From contig NZ_CP034035.1 in assembly GCF_005484945.1 (NCBI RefSeq), positions 1,984,001 to 2,048,000 of the forward strand: DNA of 64,000 nucleotides, read 5' to 3'. The translations under genes were made by a program, and so were the position numbers. The stretch comes from Brenneria rubrifaciens (GTDB taxonomy: Bacteria > Pseudomonadota > Gammaproteobacteria > Enterobacterales > Enterobacteriaceae). Below the pieces are notes generated by a model that searched no databases, was not told the DNA's origin, and saw only the letters and a program-made list of their open reading frames with translations. Below, piece by piece: positions 9,601-19,012 of this stretch; within the stretch, counting starts at the first letter, position 1; every line of letters starts with the position of its first letter.

Positions 9601-9662
9601 TTAAAAAGACATGTTTCAATAAATTAATAGGAGAGTGGCGATTAATCACAAATCAGCAAAAA

Positions 9663-10784
9663 TTAATATCCCTGCAAAATTTCCCGCAGCGCCTGACCAT
9701 ATAAATTATCGCGCCAGCCGACGAGCATTTCAGGTAAAGCGTCCCGTCCGGTTAATTTCCAGTGCCAGTTCAATAGCCGGTTAATTTGGCGGCGTGACGC
9801 CAGCAGTTCGGCGGAGAGTCCGCTGCTCTCGCTGTAGCGCTGCACCAGCGCCTTAATGTCTTTAAATGCCTTTTTATAGCCGGGGTAATCAATCAGATTG
9901 ACGATCGGGGCCGGGCAATCGGCATCCGCGATACCCTCGGTTTGCTCCACCAGCGACAGCAGCGTTTTACCGTGGTAGCGGATTTCCGGGCCGCTAAGCC
10001 CCAGTGAATCCAACTCTCCCAGTGACGAAGGCAAAAATCGGGCAACCTGCCAGAGATGTTCTTCACGCACCACAAAATTCACCGCGCTATCGCGCTCGCG
10101 GGCTTTACGCAAACGCCACTCGGCAAGGCGTTGCAGACACGCCAGATGGCGGCCTTGCAACTGCCAGGCGTTGCCAATTTCACGGTAAGCCTCCTCCGGC
10201 GCCAAAACCTCCTGTTTACGCTGGCACAGAAGAAGACACTCATCCAGCGCCGCGCTTGTCCAACCGGCCGCCTCGGTTTGCGCTACCAGTTTAAGGGCCA
10301 TCGGTAACAGATAGAACACATCCGCAGCGGCGTAATCACACTGTTTTTCACTCAGCGGACGGGCGACCCAGTCAGTACGTGATTCGCTTTTATCGAGCGT
10401 CACTCCCATGTACTCGGCGACCAACGCGGCAAAACCAAAGGAAAGCGGTTTGCCTAAAAAGGCGGCCAGAATCTGGGTGTCGATAAAAGGAGAGGGAGAT
10501 AGGCCGAAAGCATTGAGAAACACTTCCAGATCTTCACTGCCGGCATGCAGAAATTTGGTGACCTGCTGATCACGCAGCAGTTGTTGAAAAGGAAGCCAGT
10601 CGTTAATCGCCTGGGGATCGATAAGCGAAAGCCGTTCGCCATCGTACAATTGGATTAACCCTAACTGCGGGTAGTACGTCCTTGTTCTGACGAACTCGGT
10701 ATCCAGCGCAATCTGACGATACTGGCGCGCTAGTGTGCAAACGTGTGTTAACCCGGTGTCGGTAGTAATCAACTGATAATTCAA
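9663..10784 (-). CDS. rnd: Ribonuclease D
   Basis: A 373-residue 3'-to-5' exoribonuclease of the DEDD group (E. coli RNase D is 375). ExoI has Asp28 and Glu30 in IALDTEFVRT, ExoII lies in LHAGSEDLEVF, and ExoIII has Y-x3-D in DYAAADVFYL; an HRDC domain follows. It trims tRNA and other stable RNA precursors. The start is TTG (forward CAA at 10782-10784), giving MNYQLITTDTG. E. coli rnd also starts with UUG, a known feature of this gene. fadD lies upstream on the same strand, separated by a strong hairpin, so the two are probably transcribed independently. Confidence 0.97.
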   Translation of the reverse strand: MNYQLITTDTGLTHVCTLARQYRQIALDTEFVRTRTYYPQLGLIQLYDGERLSLIDPQAINDWLPFQQLLRDQQVTKFLHAGSEDLEVFLNAFGLSPSPFIDTQILAAFLGKPLSFGFAALVAEYMGVTLDKSESRTDWVARPLSEKQCDYAAADVFYLLPMALKLVAQTEAAGWTSAALDECLLLCQRKQEVLAPEEAYREIGNAWQLQGRHLACLQRLAEWRLRKARERDSAVNFVVREEHLWQVARFLPSSLGELDSLGLSGPEIRYHGKTLLSLVEQTEGIADADCPAPIVNLIDYPGYKKAFKDIKALVQRYSESSGLSAELLASRRQINRLLNWHWKLTGRDALPEMLVGWRDNLYGQALREILQGY

Positions 10785-10819
10785 AACATTATTCTCTCAA
10801 TAGCTTATAAATCTAATAA

Positions 10820-10844
10820 GTCACGCCGGACTAACCGGCGTGAC
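10820..10844. terminator. Terminator hairpin after fadD
   Basis: GTCACGCCGG-ACTAA-CCGGCGTGAC, a perfect 10-bp stem between fadD and rnd, followed on the minus strand by TTATTAGATTTA, a loose T-rich tract. Confidence 0.7.
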
Positions 10845-10986
10845 TAAAATAACGGACCTGATGCATTGTGGCGGATCGTATTGCCGCAGGTCACAGCAGG
10901 CCGCTTTTTATGCTGATAGCCAGGGTATCGCGCCCCGTCGTCTGCTGGAGGCGTTTTATTGATATATCATCGCTCTCGCCGCGGAT

Positions 10987-12675
10987 TTAGGCGTTTACCG
11001 CCTTTGCGACCGGACGATTTTCGTCTCGCAGTTGCCGTCGCAGGATTTTCCCTACGCTTGATTTGGGTAAATCATCACAGAATTCAATTTCTTTTGGCAC
11101 TTTATACCCGGTAAGGTTACGGCGGCAATGCGAAATCAAGCCCGCTTTGGTCAACGAAGGATCGCTGCGCACCACAAAGGCTTTCACCGCCTCACCCGAC
11201 AAATCACTCGGCACCCCTACCACCGCAGACTCAGAGACTTTCGGATGGCGTGCGATCACATCTTCAATTTCCGTGGGGTAAACGTTAAAACCGGACACCA
11301 GAATGATCTCTTTCTTGCGGTCGATAATCCGTAGAAATCCCTCATCATCAATCGTGACAATGTCACCGGTCGCCAACCAGCCATTTTTTAATACTTCATC
11401 GGTTGCCGCTGGCTGCTGCCAATAACCCTGCATCACCTGCGGACCGCAGACCCATAGCTCGCCAGCCTCTCCTGGCCCAACGTCAATGCCGTTATCATCT
11501 ACGATCCTGATATCGGTAGAAGGAACCGGCAACCCGATGCTACCATTGTAACATTTCATGTCATAGGGATTACCCGACACCAGCGGCGAACTCTCCGTCA
11601 GCCCATAGCCTTCCAACAAATGTTTACCCGTGAGCGTCTCCCAACGTTCGGCAACCGCCTGCTGTATCGCCGCCCCACCGCCTACGGACAATCGCAACGC
11701 GGAAAAATCAAGCTGATGAAAATCTTTGTTATTCAGCAAAGCATTAAATAAGGTATTTACCCCGGTGATCGCCGTGAACGGGAACGCTTTCAATTCGTTA
11801 ACGACCGCCGGAATATCACGGGGATTAGTGATCAGCCTATTTTTTCCGCCCAGAGCAAAAAACAGCAGGCAATTCACCGTCAGCGCAAAAATGTGATATA
11901 GCGGCAATGCCGTTACCACCCATTCTTGCCCCTCCCGCAGTGTGGGGCCATAGGCGGCGATACACTGCTCCAGATTTGCCTGCATGTTGCGGTGGGTCAG
12001 CATCGCGCCTTTGGCAACGCCCGTCGTTCCCCCGGTATATTGCAGAAAGGCCAGATCGGTATTGATGACGTCGGGCTTGACATATTGCAGGCGTCGCCCT
12101 TCCTGCAATGCCCGACGAAAAGAGATAGCGCCGGGTAGATGATATTTCGGCACCAGCCGCTTGATATATTTGACAACAAAATTGACCAGCGTCCCTTTTG
12201 GCGTGGAGAGCTGATCGCCCATACGGGTCAGAATAACGTGTTTTACCGACGTATTAGCGACCACTTTTTCCAGCGTATGGGCAAAATTGGATACAATGAC
12301 GATCGTGTTGGCGCCGCTATCTTTGAGCTGATGCTCCAGCTCTGGCGGCGTATAGAGCGGGTTAACATTCACCACCACCATCCCCGCCCGCAGCACGCCA
12401 AACAACGCCACCGGATACTGCAACAGGTTGGGCATCATCAAAGCGACACGATCGCCTTTCTTTAACCCAAGCCGGTTTTGCAGATAGGCTGCAAAGGCCC
12501 GGCTACGCTCTTCAAGCTTGCGAAATGTCATCACTTCACCCATGTTGATAAATGCAGTTTGATCGGCATAACGCTTTACGGTGCTTTCAAACATATCAAT
12601 CAGTGAGGCAAAGCGATCCGGATCAATTTCCGCAGGCACCGAGGCCGGGTAGCGTGATAACCAAATTTTGTCCAA
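10987..12675 (-). CDS. fadD: Long-chain fatty acid-CoA ligase FadD
   Basis: A 562-residue acyl-CoA synthetase, one residue longer than E. coli FadD. The ATP/AMP motif [12 protein letters not shown], the [10 protein letters not shown] segment and the FACS motif around NGWLATGDI...[12 protein letters not shown] are intact. It activates exogenous long-chain fatty acids at the inner membrane for beta-oxidation. The frame extends to an ATG at 12708 and further to 12738, but the TTG at 12675 is chosen: GGGAG lies eight bases before it, it gives [10 protein letters not shown] matching MKKVWLNRYP of E. coli, and E. coli fadD also starts with TTG. It is expected to be repressed by FadR, encoded at 3.5 kb. 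Confidence 0.95.
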   Translation of the reverse strand: MDKIWLSRYPASVPAEIDPDRFASLIDMFESTVKRYADQTAFINMGEVMTFRKLEERSRAFAAYLQNRLGLKKGDRVALMMPNLLQYPVALFGVLRAGMVVVNVNPLYTPPELEHQLKDSGANTIVIVSNFAHTLEKVVANTSVKHVILTRMGDQLSTPKGTLVNFVVKYIKRLVPKYHLPGAISFRRALQEGRRLQYVKPDVINTDLAFLQYTGGTTGVAKGAMLTHRNMQANLEQCIAAYGPTLREGQEWVVTALPLYHIFALTVNCLLFFALGGKNRLITNPRDIPAVVNELKAFPFTAITGVNTLFNALLNNKDFHQLDFSALRLSVGGGAAIQQAVAERWETLTGKHLLEGYGLTESSPLVSGNPYDMKCYNGSIGLPVPSTDIRIVDDNGIDVGPGEAGELWVCGPQVMQGYWQQPAATDEVLKNGWLATGDIVTIDDEGFLRIIDRKKEIILVSGFNVYPTEIEDVIARHPKVSESAVVGVPSDLSGEAVKAFVVRSDPSLTKAGLISHCRRNLTGYKVPKEIEFCDDLPKSSVGKILRRQLRDENRPVAKAVNA

Positions 12676-12822
12676 AACGTTACTCCCGAGAGATTTTTTC
12701 AGTGGCATCGCCACCCTCACCGCCCCATTAATTAACATTATTTTAACTCACCTTATCCGTAAGCCAGCAAACAATATCAAGGCCGCGAGAGCGATCACTG
12801 AGGTTGTATTAGTAATTTGTTC

Positions 12823-12852
12823 AAAAAAAATCAGGCAACCTGGGTCGCCTGA
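12823..12852 (-). terminator. Rho-independent terminator of the Slp-type lipoprotein gene
   Basis: On the minus strand, TCAGGCGACC-CA-GGTTGCCTGA (with G-T pairing) is followed directly by eight T residues, just after the stop codon at 12874. Confidence 0.9.
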
Positions 12853-12873
12853 ATTTTTCGTCTACAACAGATA

Positions 12874-13491
12874 TTATTCTGTTACGACATTTTCAACTTG
12901 CACAGGTCCATACCAACCGCCGCCGAAACCCCAACCGGGGCCCCAGCCTCGGCCGTATCGACCTTCCCACCCCCACGGGCCGTAAGCGCCGGGCGGCATC
13001 ATCACCTGTTGTGTCACGTTCCAGCGTTTGTACCCCTGCACTTCCACCACCACAAAGCGGTAAGGTTTATTGCCGATGGAGCCTTGCTCAGAGCCCGTAA
13101 TGGGGCCGACGACGGTAACCAATCGATCCTGAAAATCAACCGGCTCAAGGAAGCGATTCACATAGGCAATAAAGCGCCCTTCAGAAGGCTGATTCAGCCG
13201 CGGTCTGGCGCCGCTGTCGAGTGGCAGACTGACGATTTCCAATCGGGTTCGGTTGGCGTCATTATGAATATTGACCACCCGGCCGCCAAAGCGGGACGCC
13301 TGGCCGACATAAAGTTGCGGCGCATTCATTACCCGCACCAGATCGTCCTGAGGCGTCGGAGAGGTTCCCTTAATCGCATCAGGCACGCTGACGCAGCCAG
13401 CAAGCATTGAAACAGCGGCAACGGCGATCCCCTGCCATACGAACTGTGCCAGCCATTTTTTGCGCTTCATATGCATTATAATCGCTGTCAT
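12874..13491 (-). CDS. yeaY: Slp family outer membrane lipoprotein YeaY
   Basis: A 205-residue Slp-family lipoprotein. The signal peptide (basic MKRKKW, hydrophobic core, lipobox LAGC) is clear; the mature protein has the Slp fold and ends in an unusual Gly/Trp/Tyr-rich tail ([22 protein letters not shown]) before VENVVTE. The start at 13491 is chosen because AAGG lies eight bases upstream; ATGs at 13500, 13476 and 13470 are alternatives that change only the signal peptide N terminus. E. coli yeaY sits next to tsaB as here. Members are induced by starvation or sigma-E, but their role is unclear. Confidence 0.92.
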   Translation of the reverse strand: MTAIIMHMKRKKWLAQFVWQGIAVAAVSMLAGCVSVPDAIKGTSPTPQDDLVRVMNAPQLYVGQASRFGGRVVNIHNDANRTRLEIVSLPLDSGARPRLNQPSEGRFIAYVNRFLEPVDFQDRLVTVVGPITGSEQGSIGNKPYRFVVVEVQGYKRWNVTQQVMMPPGAYGPWGWEGRYGRGWGPGWGFGGGWYGPVQVENVVTE

Positions 13492-13608
13492 GACATACAC
13501 CTTTTTTAAGGTCTGATAATAAGAGGATAACGCATCGAATTAGTTGCCGTTTTCTCGCGGTTGGAAACGGCTGTAACCGTCATCCAGTCCAGCGAATCGC
13601 GTTGAAAT

Positions 13609-14307
13609 TCAACGCCCAGGCAGTTTTTTCCAGGCCACCTCGTTACGCAGGTAACACGGCTGGGCCTGTTCAACACTCACCGCTTTTCCGGCCCGCCATT
13701 GCGCAAGCGCCAGTGGCAATAGGTCTTCGGCCTGTGGCAACGGCATCTCGCCGTCACGCAAGGTCAACGCGGCTCGATTCACCAGATCGGGATAGGTTTG
13801 CCAGCCTGTTCCTACCGTTGCCCACTCGCCACGCAGTTCAGCCGTCAATGTTTGCACCTGCTGTGGCGTCAGAACGGCCTCGGAAGATTCGCCTTGCCAG
13901 ACGCCATCGACGCTACGCTGGTAGTGCGCCCAGTAAACCTCGCCCATCCGGGCATCAATCGCGGCCAACACCTGAGAAGCATTAACCCGACGAAACGCGC
14001 CCTGCGCCATCGTCGCCAATGTGGAAACGCCAATCATAGGCAGTTCCGCGCCCAGCGCCAGGCCTTGTGCGATGCCGATACCGATTCGCACGCCGGTAAA
14101 ACTGCCTGGACCCTGACCAAACGCCACCGCATCCAGTTCGCCAAGCGTTAAACCGCTTTCCGCCAGCACCTGCTGAACCATTGGCAACACTCGCTGAGTA
14201 TGCTCACGGGGACAAACTTCAAACACAGAATGAATTTCACCATCATTCCAGAGCGCGACAGAACAGGCTTCCGTCGCGGTATCAAGCGCTAGAATTCGCG
14301 TAGACAT
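13609..14307 (-). CDS. tsaB: tRNA threonylcarbamoyladenosine biosynthesis protein TsaB
   Basis: A 232-residue protein (E. coli TsaB/YeaZ is 231). It begins [19 protein letters not shown] and has the ASKHA-type segment [20 protein letters not shown]. TsaB is the scaffold partner of TsaD and TsaE in forming N6-threonylcarbamoyladenosine at position 37 of tRNAs reading ANN codons; it has no catalytic metal site of its own. It lies downstream of yoaA and upstream of yeaY on the same strand, as in E. coli. Confidence 0.97.
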   Translation of the reverse strand: MSTRILALDTATEACSVALWNDGEIHSVFEVCPREHTQRVLPMVQQVLAESGLTLGELDAVAFGQGPGSFTGVRIGIGIAQGLALGAELPMIGVSTLATMAQGAFRRVNASQVLAAIDARMGEVYWAHYQRSVDGVWQGESSEAVLTPQQVQTLTAELRGEWATVGTGWQTYPDLVNRAALTLRDGEMPLPQAEDLLPLALAQWRAGKAVSVEQAQPCYLRNEVAWKKLPGR

Positions 14308-14427
14308 GCCAACCTCAGGCGGGATAAATAAATCTTAACGGCGCACATAATAGCATAACACCCTGTGTCCCCGTCATCATCCAAGCCACTGTCCTGCACC
14401 TTGACACCTACCGTTCGCTGGCAATAG

Positions 14428-16347
14428 CTATGCTTTTTGATTAATAAACTCAATAACCTGCGCCATATCGCGCGTGCGGGGGGCGGGGGGCAGACTGTTA
14501 AGGAACACAGCGCCATAAGGTCGCATTACCAACCGGCTATCGCAAATCACCAACACGCCGCGATCGTCTGTATCGCGAATCAGGCGACCAACGCCCTGTT
14601 TCAGGGTAATCACCGCATCAGGCAGTTGTACGTCATCAAATGGCTCTCCGCCACGCAGACGACAATCTTCGATACGCGCTTTCAATAAGGGATCGTCCGG
14701 TGAAGTAAAAGGCAATTTATCGATGATCACACAAGACAAAGCATCGCCGCGCACGTCAACGCCTTCCCAGAAGCTGCTGGTCGCCACCAGAAGCGCATTC
14801 CCTGCTGACACGAACTGCGACAGCAACTGCGATTTGCCGGTTTCCCCCTGCAACAGCACGGGTAATGTCAGCGTGGCGCGGAATTCGGCGGCCAGATCGC
14901 GCATCATTTGATGCGATGTACACAGCATAAAACAGCGCCCCTGATTGGCTTCAATCAACGGACGCAATAGGGCTGCCAGCTTACGCGCGGCGCCCGGCTG
15001 GTTGGTTTCCGGCAGATAACGCGGCACACAAAGCAGCGCCTGCCTCGCGTAGTCGAACGGACTGGGCAGCAACAGCGTACTGGCCTCGTCCAGCCCCAGG
15101 CGATCGGTAAAATGTTTCAACTGTTCGTTGACGGAGAGCGTCGCAGAGGTAAATACCCATGCCGCCTGTTTTTCTTTCATCAGTTCACGGAAGCGATCGG
15201 CAACCGACAGCGGCGTCAACGCCAACACAAAGTGGCGGGAATTGCACTCATACCAGTAGCTGTAACCCGGTTGCCGCACATCCCGCAGGCGTTTCAGCCG
15301 GTTGCGGTACAGCGTTGCCCGTTCAAAGGCGGCATCGAGCAGCGCAGAGCGTCCCAATGAAAGTTTGGCCACGTCGTAGCAGAGTTCCAGCGCGTCATCC
15401 AATAAGACCAGCGTATGCTGAAGAGCAGGCTGGCTAAGCACGTCGCGCAGATTGCCGCGAAAGCCGGGATCGCCCAACGCCAGGCGAAAATCCTGCGTAC
15501 TCTGGCTCAGACGATCGGCGCTTTTCTGTAGCTGAGCCGCATCCCGCACCTCAGTTCGATAGGCGATAATGATGTCCTTCGCCAAATCCAACAGTTGCCG
15601 GCTGGAAAGCTGCTGACCAAAGTACTGACTGGCAATATCGGGAATCTGGTGTGCCTCATCAAAAATGACCACGTCACTTTCCGGGATCAATTCGGCAAAA
15701 CCGCTTTCTTTCACCACCCTATCCGCCAGATACAGATGGTGATTCACCACCACGATATCCGCATCCATCGCCTTGCGGCGGGCTTTTACCACGAAACACT
15801 CTTTGTATCGCGGACAATCGCCCCCCAGACAGTTATCGTTGGTACTGGTCACCAGCGGCCAAACCGGACTGTCCTCCGCCACCCCGTTACAGGTGGTCAC
15901 GTCGCCTTCCGTGGTTTCAGAAGCCCAGCCCCGTAACCGTACCAGCTCACTGAGAGTTTGCGGGGATAAATCTCCGCCAGCCAGTGATTGCTGCTCAAGT
16001 CGCTCGAGACAAAGGTAATTGGAACGGCCTTTAAGCAGCGCCAGCTTTCCCTTGTATTTCAGTGCCTGCGCCACCGTCGGTAAATCCCGACTGTAGAGCT
16101 GATCCTGCAAGGCTTTCGACCCCGTTGAGATGATGACTTTCTTTTTCGAGCGCAGTGCAGGCGCCAGATAAGCGTAGGTTTTCCCGGTGCCGGTTCCTGC
16201 CTCCACCACCACCGCCTGCTTACTGTTGATGGCCTGAATCACCGCCTGTGCCATTTGCCGTTGCGGTTCACGCGGTTTGAATCCGCTGATGGCTTTGGCT
16301 AACGCCCCATTGGTGGCAAAATCATCAATTACACGATCGCTTGTCAC
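14428..16347 (-). CDS. yoaA: ATP-dependent DNA helicase YoaA (DinG/XPD-like)
   Basis: A 639-residue superfamily 2 helicase (E. coli YoaA is 636). Walker A is EAGTGTGKT; the iron-sulfur domain has four cysteines in CNGV, NCLGGDC and ECF; the DEAH box reads VIFDEAHQIPD; motif VI is QGVGRLIRD. These are the features of the XPD/DinG group, which unwinds 5'-to-3' and needs the 4Fe-4S cluster. E. coli YoaA acts with HolC in repair of replication damage. It is upstream of tsaB with a 120-base gap. Confidence 0.96.
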   Translation of the reverse strand: MTSDRVIDDFATNGALAKAISGFKPREPQRQMAQAVIQAINSKQAVVVEAGTGTGKTYAYLAPALRSKKKVIISTGSKALQDQLYSRDLPTVAQALKYKGKLALLKGRSNYLCLERLEQQSLAGGDLSPQTLSELVRLRGWASETTEGDVTTCNGVAEDSPVWPLVTSTNDNCLGGDCPRYKECFVVKARRKAMDADIVVVNHHLYLADRVVKESGFAELIPESDVVIFDEAHQIPDIASQYFGQQLSSRQLLDLAKDIIIAYRTEVRDAAQLQKSADRLSQSTQDFRLALGDPGFRGNLRDVLSQPALQHTLVLLDDALELCYDVAKLSLGRSALLDAAFERATLYRNRLKRLRDVRQPGYSYWYECNSRHFVLALTPLSVADRFRELMKEKQAAWVFTSATLSVNEQLKHFTDRLGLDEASTLLLPSPFDYARQALLCVPRYLPETNQPGAARKLAALLRPLIEANQGRCFMLCTSHQMMRDLAAEFRATLTLPVLLQGETGKSQLLSQFVSAGNALLVATSSFWEGVDVRGDALSCVIIDKLPFTSPDDPLLKARIEDCRLRGGEPFDDVQLPDAVITLKQGVGRLIRDTDDRGVLVICDSRLVMRPYGAVFLNSLPPAPRTRDMAQVIEFINQKA

Positions 16348-16452
16348 GCTCTCTCTCTTAAATCAGATTCAGACTGCCGGCGCTATCCCCTGATCCCGCC
16401 GGGCTGATTATGCCAATACTTCGTTTAAACCACATCAGGAGAGGAAAAACGG

Positions 16453-16695
16453 TCAGTGTTCTTCCTCTTCTTCGCCATCGTCAAACGTCGCATCGGGATC
16501 TTCCTGGCCGCTGTCCCGATCGTCCTCGTCATCGAACATTGCGGTGACACTGTCACCCTTATGGGATTCACGAATTTCCGCCGCGACTCGCGCAATCGCC
16601 TGACCACTGCTCATTCCCTGCGACATCAGTTCCTGAATACGTTCCACCGCTTCTTGTTGCTGTTGATGCGTCAGCGCGGGCATGCCTGTAATCAT
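16453..16695 (-). CDS. yoaH: YoaH family protein with long acidic tail
   Basis: An 80-residue protein of the UPF0181/YoaH family. The conserved core [20 protein letters not shown] followed by [17 protein letters not shown] matches E. coli YoaH (59 residues), but the C terminus is extended by a strongly acidic stretch ending DDGEEEEEH. The frame is open to 16749; the ATG at 16695 is chosen for its AGGAA ribosome site six bases upstream and for agreement with the family start. It is divergent from pabB, as in E. coli. Function unknown. Confidence 0.92.
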   Translation of the reverse strand: MITGMPALTHQQQQEAVERIQELMSQGMSSGQAIARVAAEIRESHKGDSVTAMFDDEDDRDSGQEDPDATFDDGEEEEEH

Positions 16696-16832
16696 GATAA
16701 ATTCCTGGTTACCAACCTGGCGCGTATCATCGCACGCTCCTTCAGTCATACACCAGCGCTTATGGTTTGTGATACGCTAGCCGATCTGAATAGCCAAACA
16801 GACAGAAACAGCATAAACGTCACCTGCCAAGT

Positions 16833-18266
16833 ATGAAATTACATGAAAAGCCTCCAGGCTCCTCCTTTGTCTATCACTCGCTCCCCTATCAGCCGGGTGC
16901 GCTATTGGCGCGCTTTGCGCCCTTTTCACAACAGCCGTGGGCGATGCTGTTGCATTCAGGCTTTGCCGATCACCCCCATAACCGTTTCGACATCATGGTC
17001 GCCGACCCGCGGGTTACGCTCTCCACCCGCGGCGGAAAAACCGCGATAACGCGCGACGAAACCACCCAAGTCGTGGAAGGCGATCCGTTCGCGCTGTTAC
17101 AGCAAGCCCTGGAACAACTCGGCATTACCGCGCAAAGGCATCCTGACTTCCCTTTTCAGGGCGGCGCCCTGGGCTTGTTCGGCTACGATTTGGGGCGTTG
17201 TGTTGAAACATTGCCCGTTCAGGCGGAACGGGACATTGATTTACCTGATATGGCCGTCGGTCTCTATGACTGGGCATTGGTTGCGGATCATCAACGTCAG
17301 ACGCTAACACTGATCGTACAAGGCGCGGAAGGTTCGCTTCAGGATCGGCTCGCCTGGCTGACTGCGTCGCCTGCCGATGACGTTCGGTCAACGTTTCAAC
17401 TTCGCGCCCCCTGGCGCACGAACATGCGCCGCGAGGAGTACGGCGTTAAATTCGATAAAATACAGGATTATCTGCTGACGGGAGATTGCTATCAGGTCAA
17501 TCTGGCTCAGCGTTTCTGCGCGGAATATGAAGGCGATGAATGGCAGGCGTTTCTGCGCCTGTCGGAAGGGAATAAAGCGCCCTTTTCCGCCTTTATCCGT
17601 TTACCTGAAAATACGGTGATCAGCGTCTCTCCCGAGCGTTTCCTGTGGCTGGAAAATCACCGCATTCAGACCCGGCCGATCAAAGGCACGTTGCCACGGT
17701 TGTCTGACCAAGATGCGGACACCTTGCAGGCCGAACGCCTGGCGCACTCCGAAAAAAATCGCGCGGAGAATCTGATGATCGTGGATTTGCTGCGAAACGA
17801 TATCGGCCGCGTGGCGGTGCCGGGCAGCGTCCGTGTAACAGAGTTGTTCGCCGTTGAACCCTTCCCGGCCGTCCATCATCTGGTCAGCACTATTGAAGCG
17901 CGGCTCCCGGATACGTGTCACGCCCTCGCGCTGCTGCGGGCCTGTTTCCCTGGCGGCTCCATAACCGGCGCGCCCAAGATACGGGCGATGCAGATTATCG
18001 AAGAACTGGAACCGCAACGACGTAATGCCTATTGCGGCAGTATTGGCTATCTGAGTGTTTGCGGCACCATGGACACCAACATCGCCATCCGCACATTATT
18101 AACCGAACAGGGAAAAATATACTGCTGGGCAGGCGGCGGCATTGTGGCTGACAGTCAGGAGCAGGCGGAATATCAGGAAACCTTTGATAAAGTCGGCCGC
18201 ATTTTATCCATATTGGATCAACAGCCAAACAATCAGGTGCAAAGTTGTGACCCATCCAGTCATTGA
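16833..18266 (+). CDS. pabB: Aminodeoxychorismate synthase component I
   Basis: A 477-residue chorismate-utilising enzyme (E. coli PabB is 453). The active-site motif PIKGT and the C-terminal GGSITGAPKIRAMQIIEELE with CGSIGYLS are intact. With the glutaminase PabA it turns chorismate into 4-amino-4-deoxychorismate for folate synthesis. The C terminus has about 15 extra residues (DQQPNNQVQSCDPSSH) that overlap the start of nudL by 20 bases, so the two genes are probably translationally coupled. Confidence 0.96.
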   Translation: MKLHEKPPGSSFVYHSLPYQPGALLARFAPFSQQPWAMLLHSGFADHPHNRFDIMVADPRVTLSTRGGKTAITRDETTQVVEGDPFALLQQALEQLGITAQRHPDFPFQGGALGLFGYDLGRCVETLPVQAERDIDLPDMAVGLYDWALVADHQRQTLTLIVQGAEGSLQDRLAWLTASPADDVRSTFQLRAPWRTNMRREEYGVKFDKIQDYLLTGDCYQVNLAQRFCAEYEGDEWQAFLRLSEGNKAPFSAFIRLPENTVISVSPERFLWLENHRIQTRPIKGTLPRLSDQDADTLQAERLAHSEKNRAENLMIVDLLRNDIGRVAVPGSVRVTELFAVEPFPAVHHLVSTIEARLPDTCHALALLRACFPGGSITGAPKIRAMQIIEELEPQRRNAYCGSIGYLSVCGTMDTNIAIRTLLTEQGKIYCWAGGGIVADSQEQAEYQETFDKVGRILSILDQQPNNQVQSCDPSSH

Positions 18267-18852
18267 CAGACAAACCGCGTCAGCGCCATTTGATTTGGCG
18301 GCGTTTATTACCCGTTTTCAACTGCAAACCTTACGGCCCCATTCCCCGGCGTATCAACAACGCCAGGCGGCCGTACTGGTGCCGATCGTTTGTCGTCCTT
18401 CCCCAACATTACTGCTGACCCGGCGCGCGCCGGATTTGCGAAAACACGCCGGTCAGGTGGCGTTTCCCGGTGGCAGCGCCGACCAGGAAGATGGCTCGCC
18501 GATCGCGACGGCGCTGCGTGAAGCGCAGGAGGAAGTCGCCATCCCGCCGCAAAATGTGCAGGTGCTCGGCACCTTGCCGCCCGTAGACAGCGTCAGTGGA
18601 TTTCAGGTTACGCCGGTTGTCGGACTGATCTCACCCCAGACGCGTTTTCACCCCAATGAAAGTGAAGTGGCGGAACTGTTTGAAATCCCGCTGGAGGAGG
18701 CCTTTGCCCTGACGCGTTATTACCCGCTGGATATCGAACGACAGCAAAAGCGCCATCGTGTTTACCTCTCCTGGTATCAGCGGCGGTTTGTCTGGGGATT
18801 GACTGCCTCCATCATCCGCCAACTCGCCCTGCATGTTGCCAGTACGCCATAA
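18247..18852 (+). CDS. nudL: Nudix hydrolase NudL (CoA pyrophosphatase)
   Basis: A 201-residue Nudix protein (E. coli NudL/YeaB is 192). The Nudix box GGSADQEDG-S-PIATALREAQEEV and the preceding UPF0035 motif LLTRRAPDLRKHAGQVAFPGG mark the CoA-pyrophosphatase subgroup. The frame is open back to 18142 inside pabB, but the GTG at 18247, preceded by AGGTG, gives the usual N terminus VTHPVIDRQ and a normal length. It overlaps the end of pabB, matching the E. coli pabB-nudL-sdaA order. Confidence 0.93.
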   Translation: MTHPVIDRQTASAPFDLAAFITRFQLQTLRPHSPAYQQRQAAVLVPIVCRPSPTLLLTRRAPDLRKHAGQVAFPGGSADQEDGSPIATALREAQEEVAIPPQNVQVLGTLPPVDSVSGFQVTPVVGLISPQTRFHPNESEVAELFEIPLEEAFALTRYYPLDIERQQKRHRVYLSWYQRRFVWGLTASIIRQLALHVASTP

Positions 18853-19012
18853 ATACCCTTTATCTCTCTGATATAGCGTGTATTGTGAACCAGCATAAGT
18901 TTATTTCATGCGAAAAAGAAAACTCTGCAACATATTCCACACTACAATAGCGCGATTTAACGAGTTTTATTCTAGCTTTAAGGTATAAGCTAAGCTTTTT
19001 AAGGAGTTCCGC

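Noticed and set aside
15159..15437. Long open frames on the plus strand opposite yoaA
   Set aside because: Shadows of a conserved helicase gene; GC-rich codon use makes antisense frames open.
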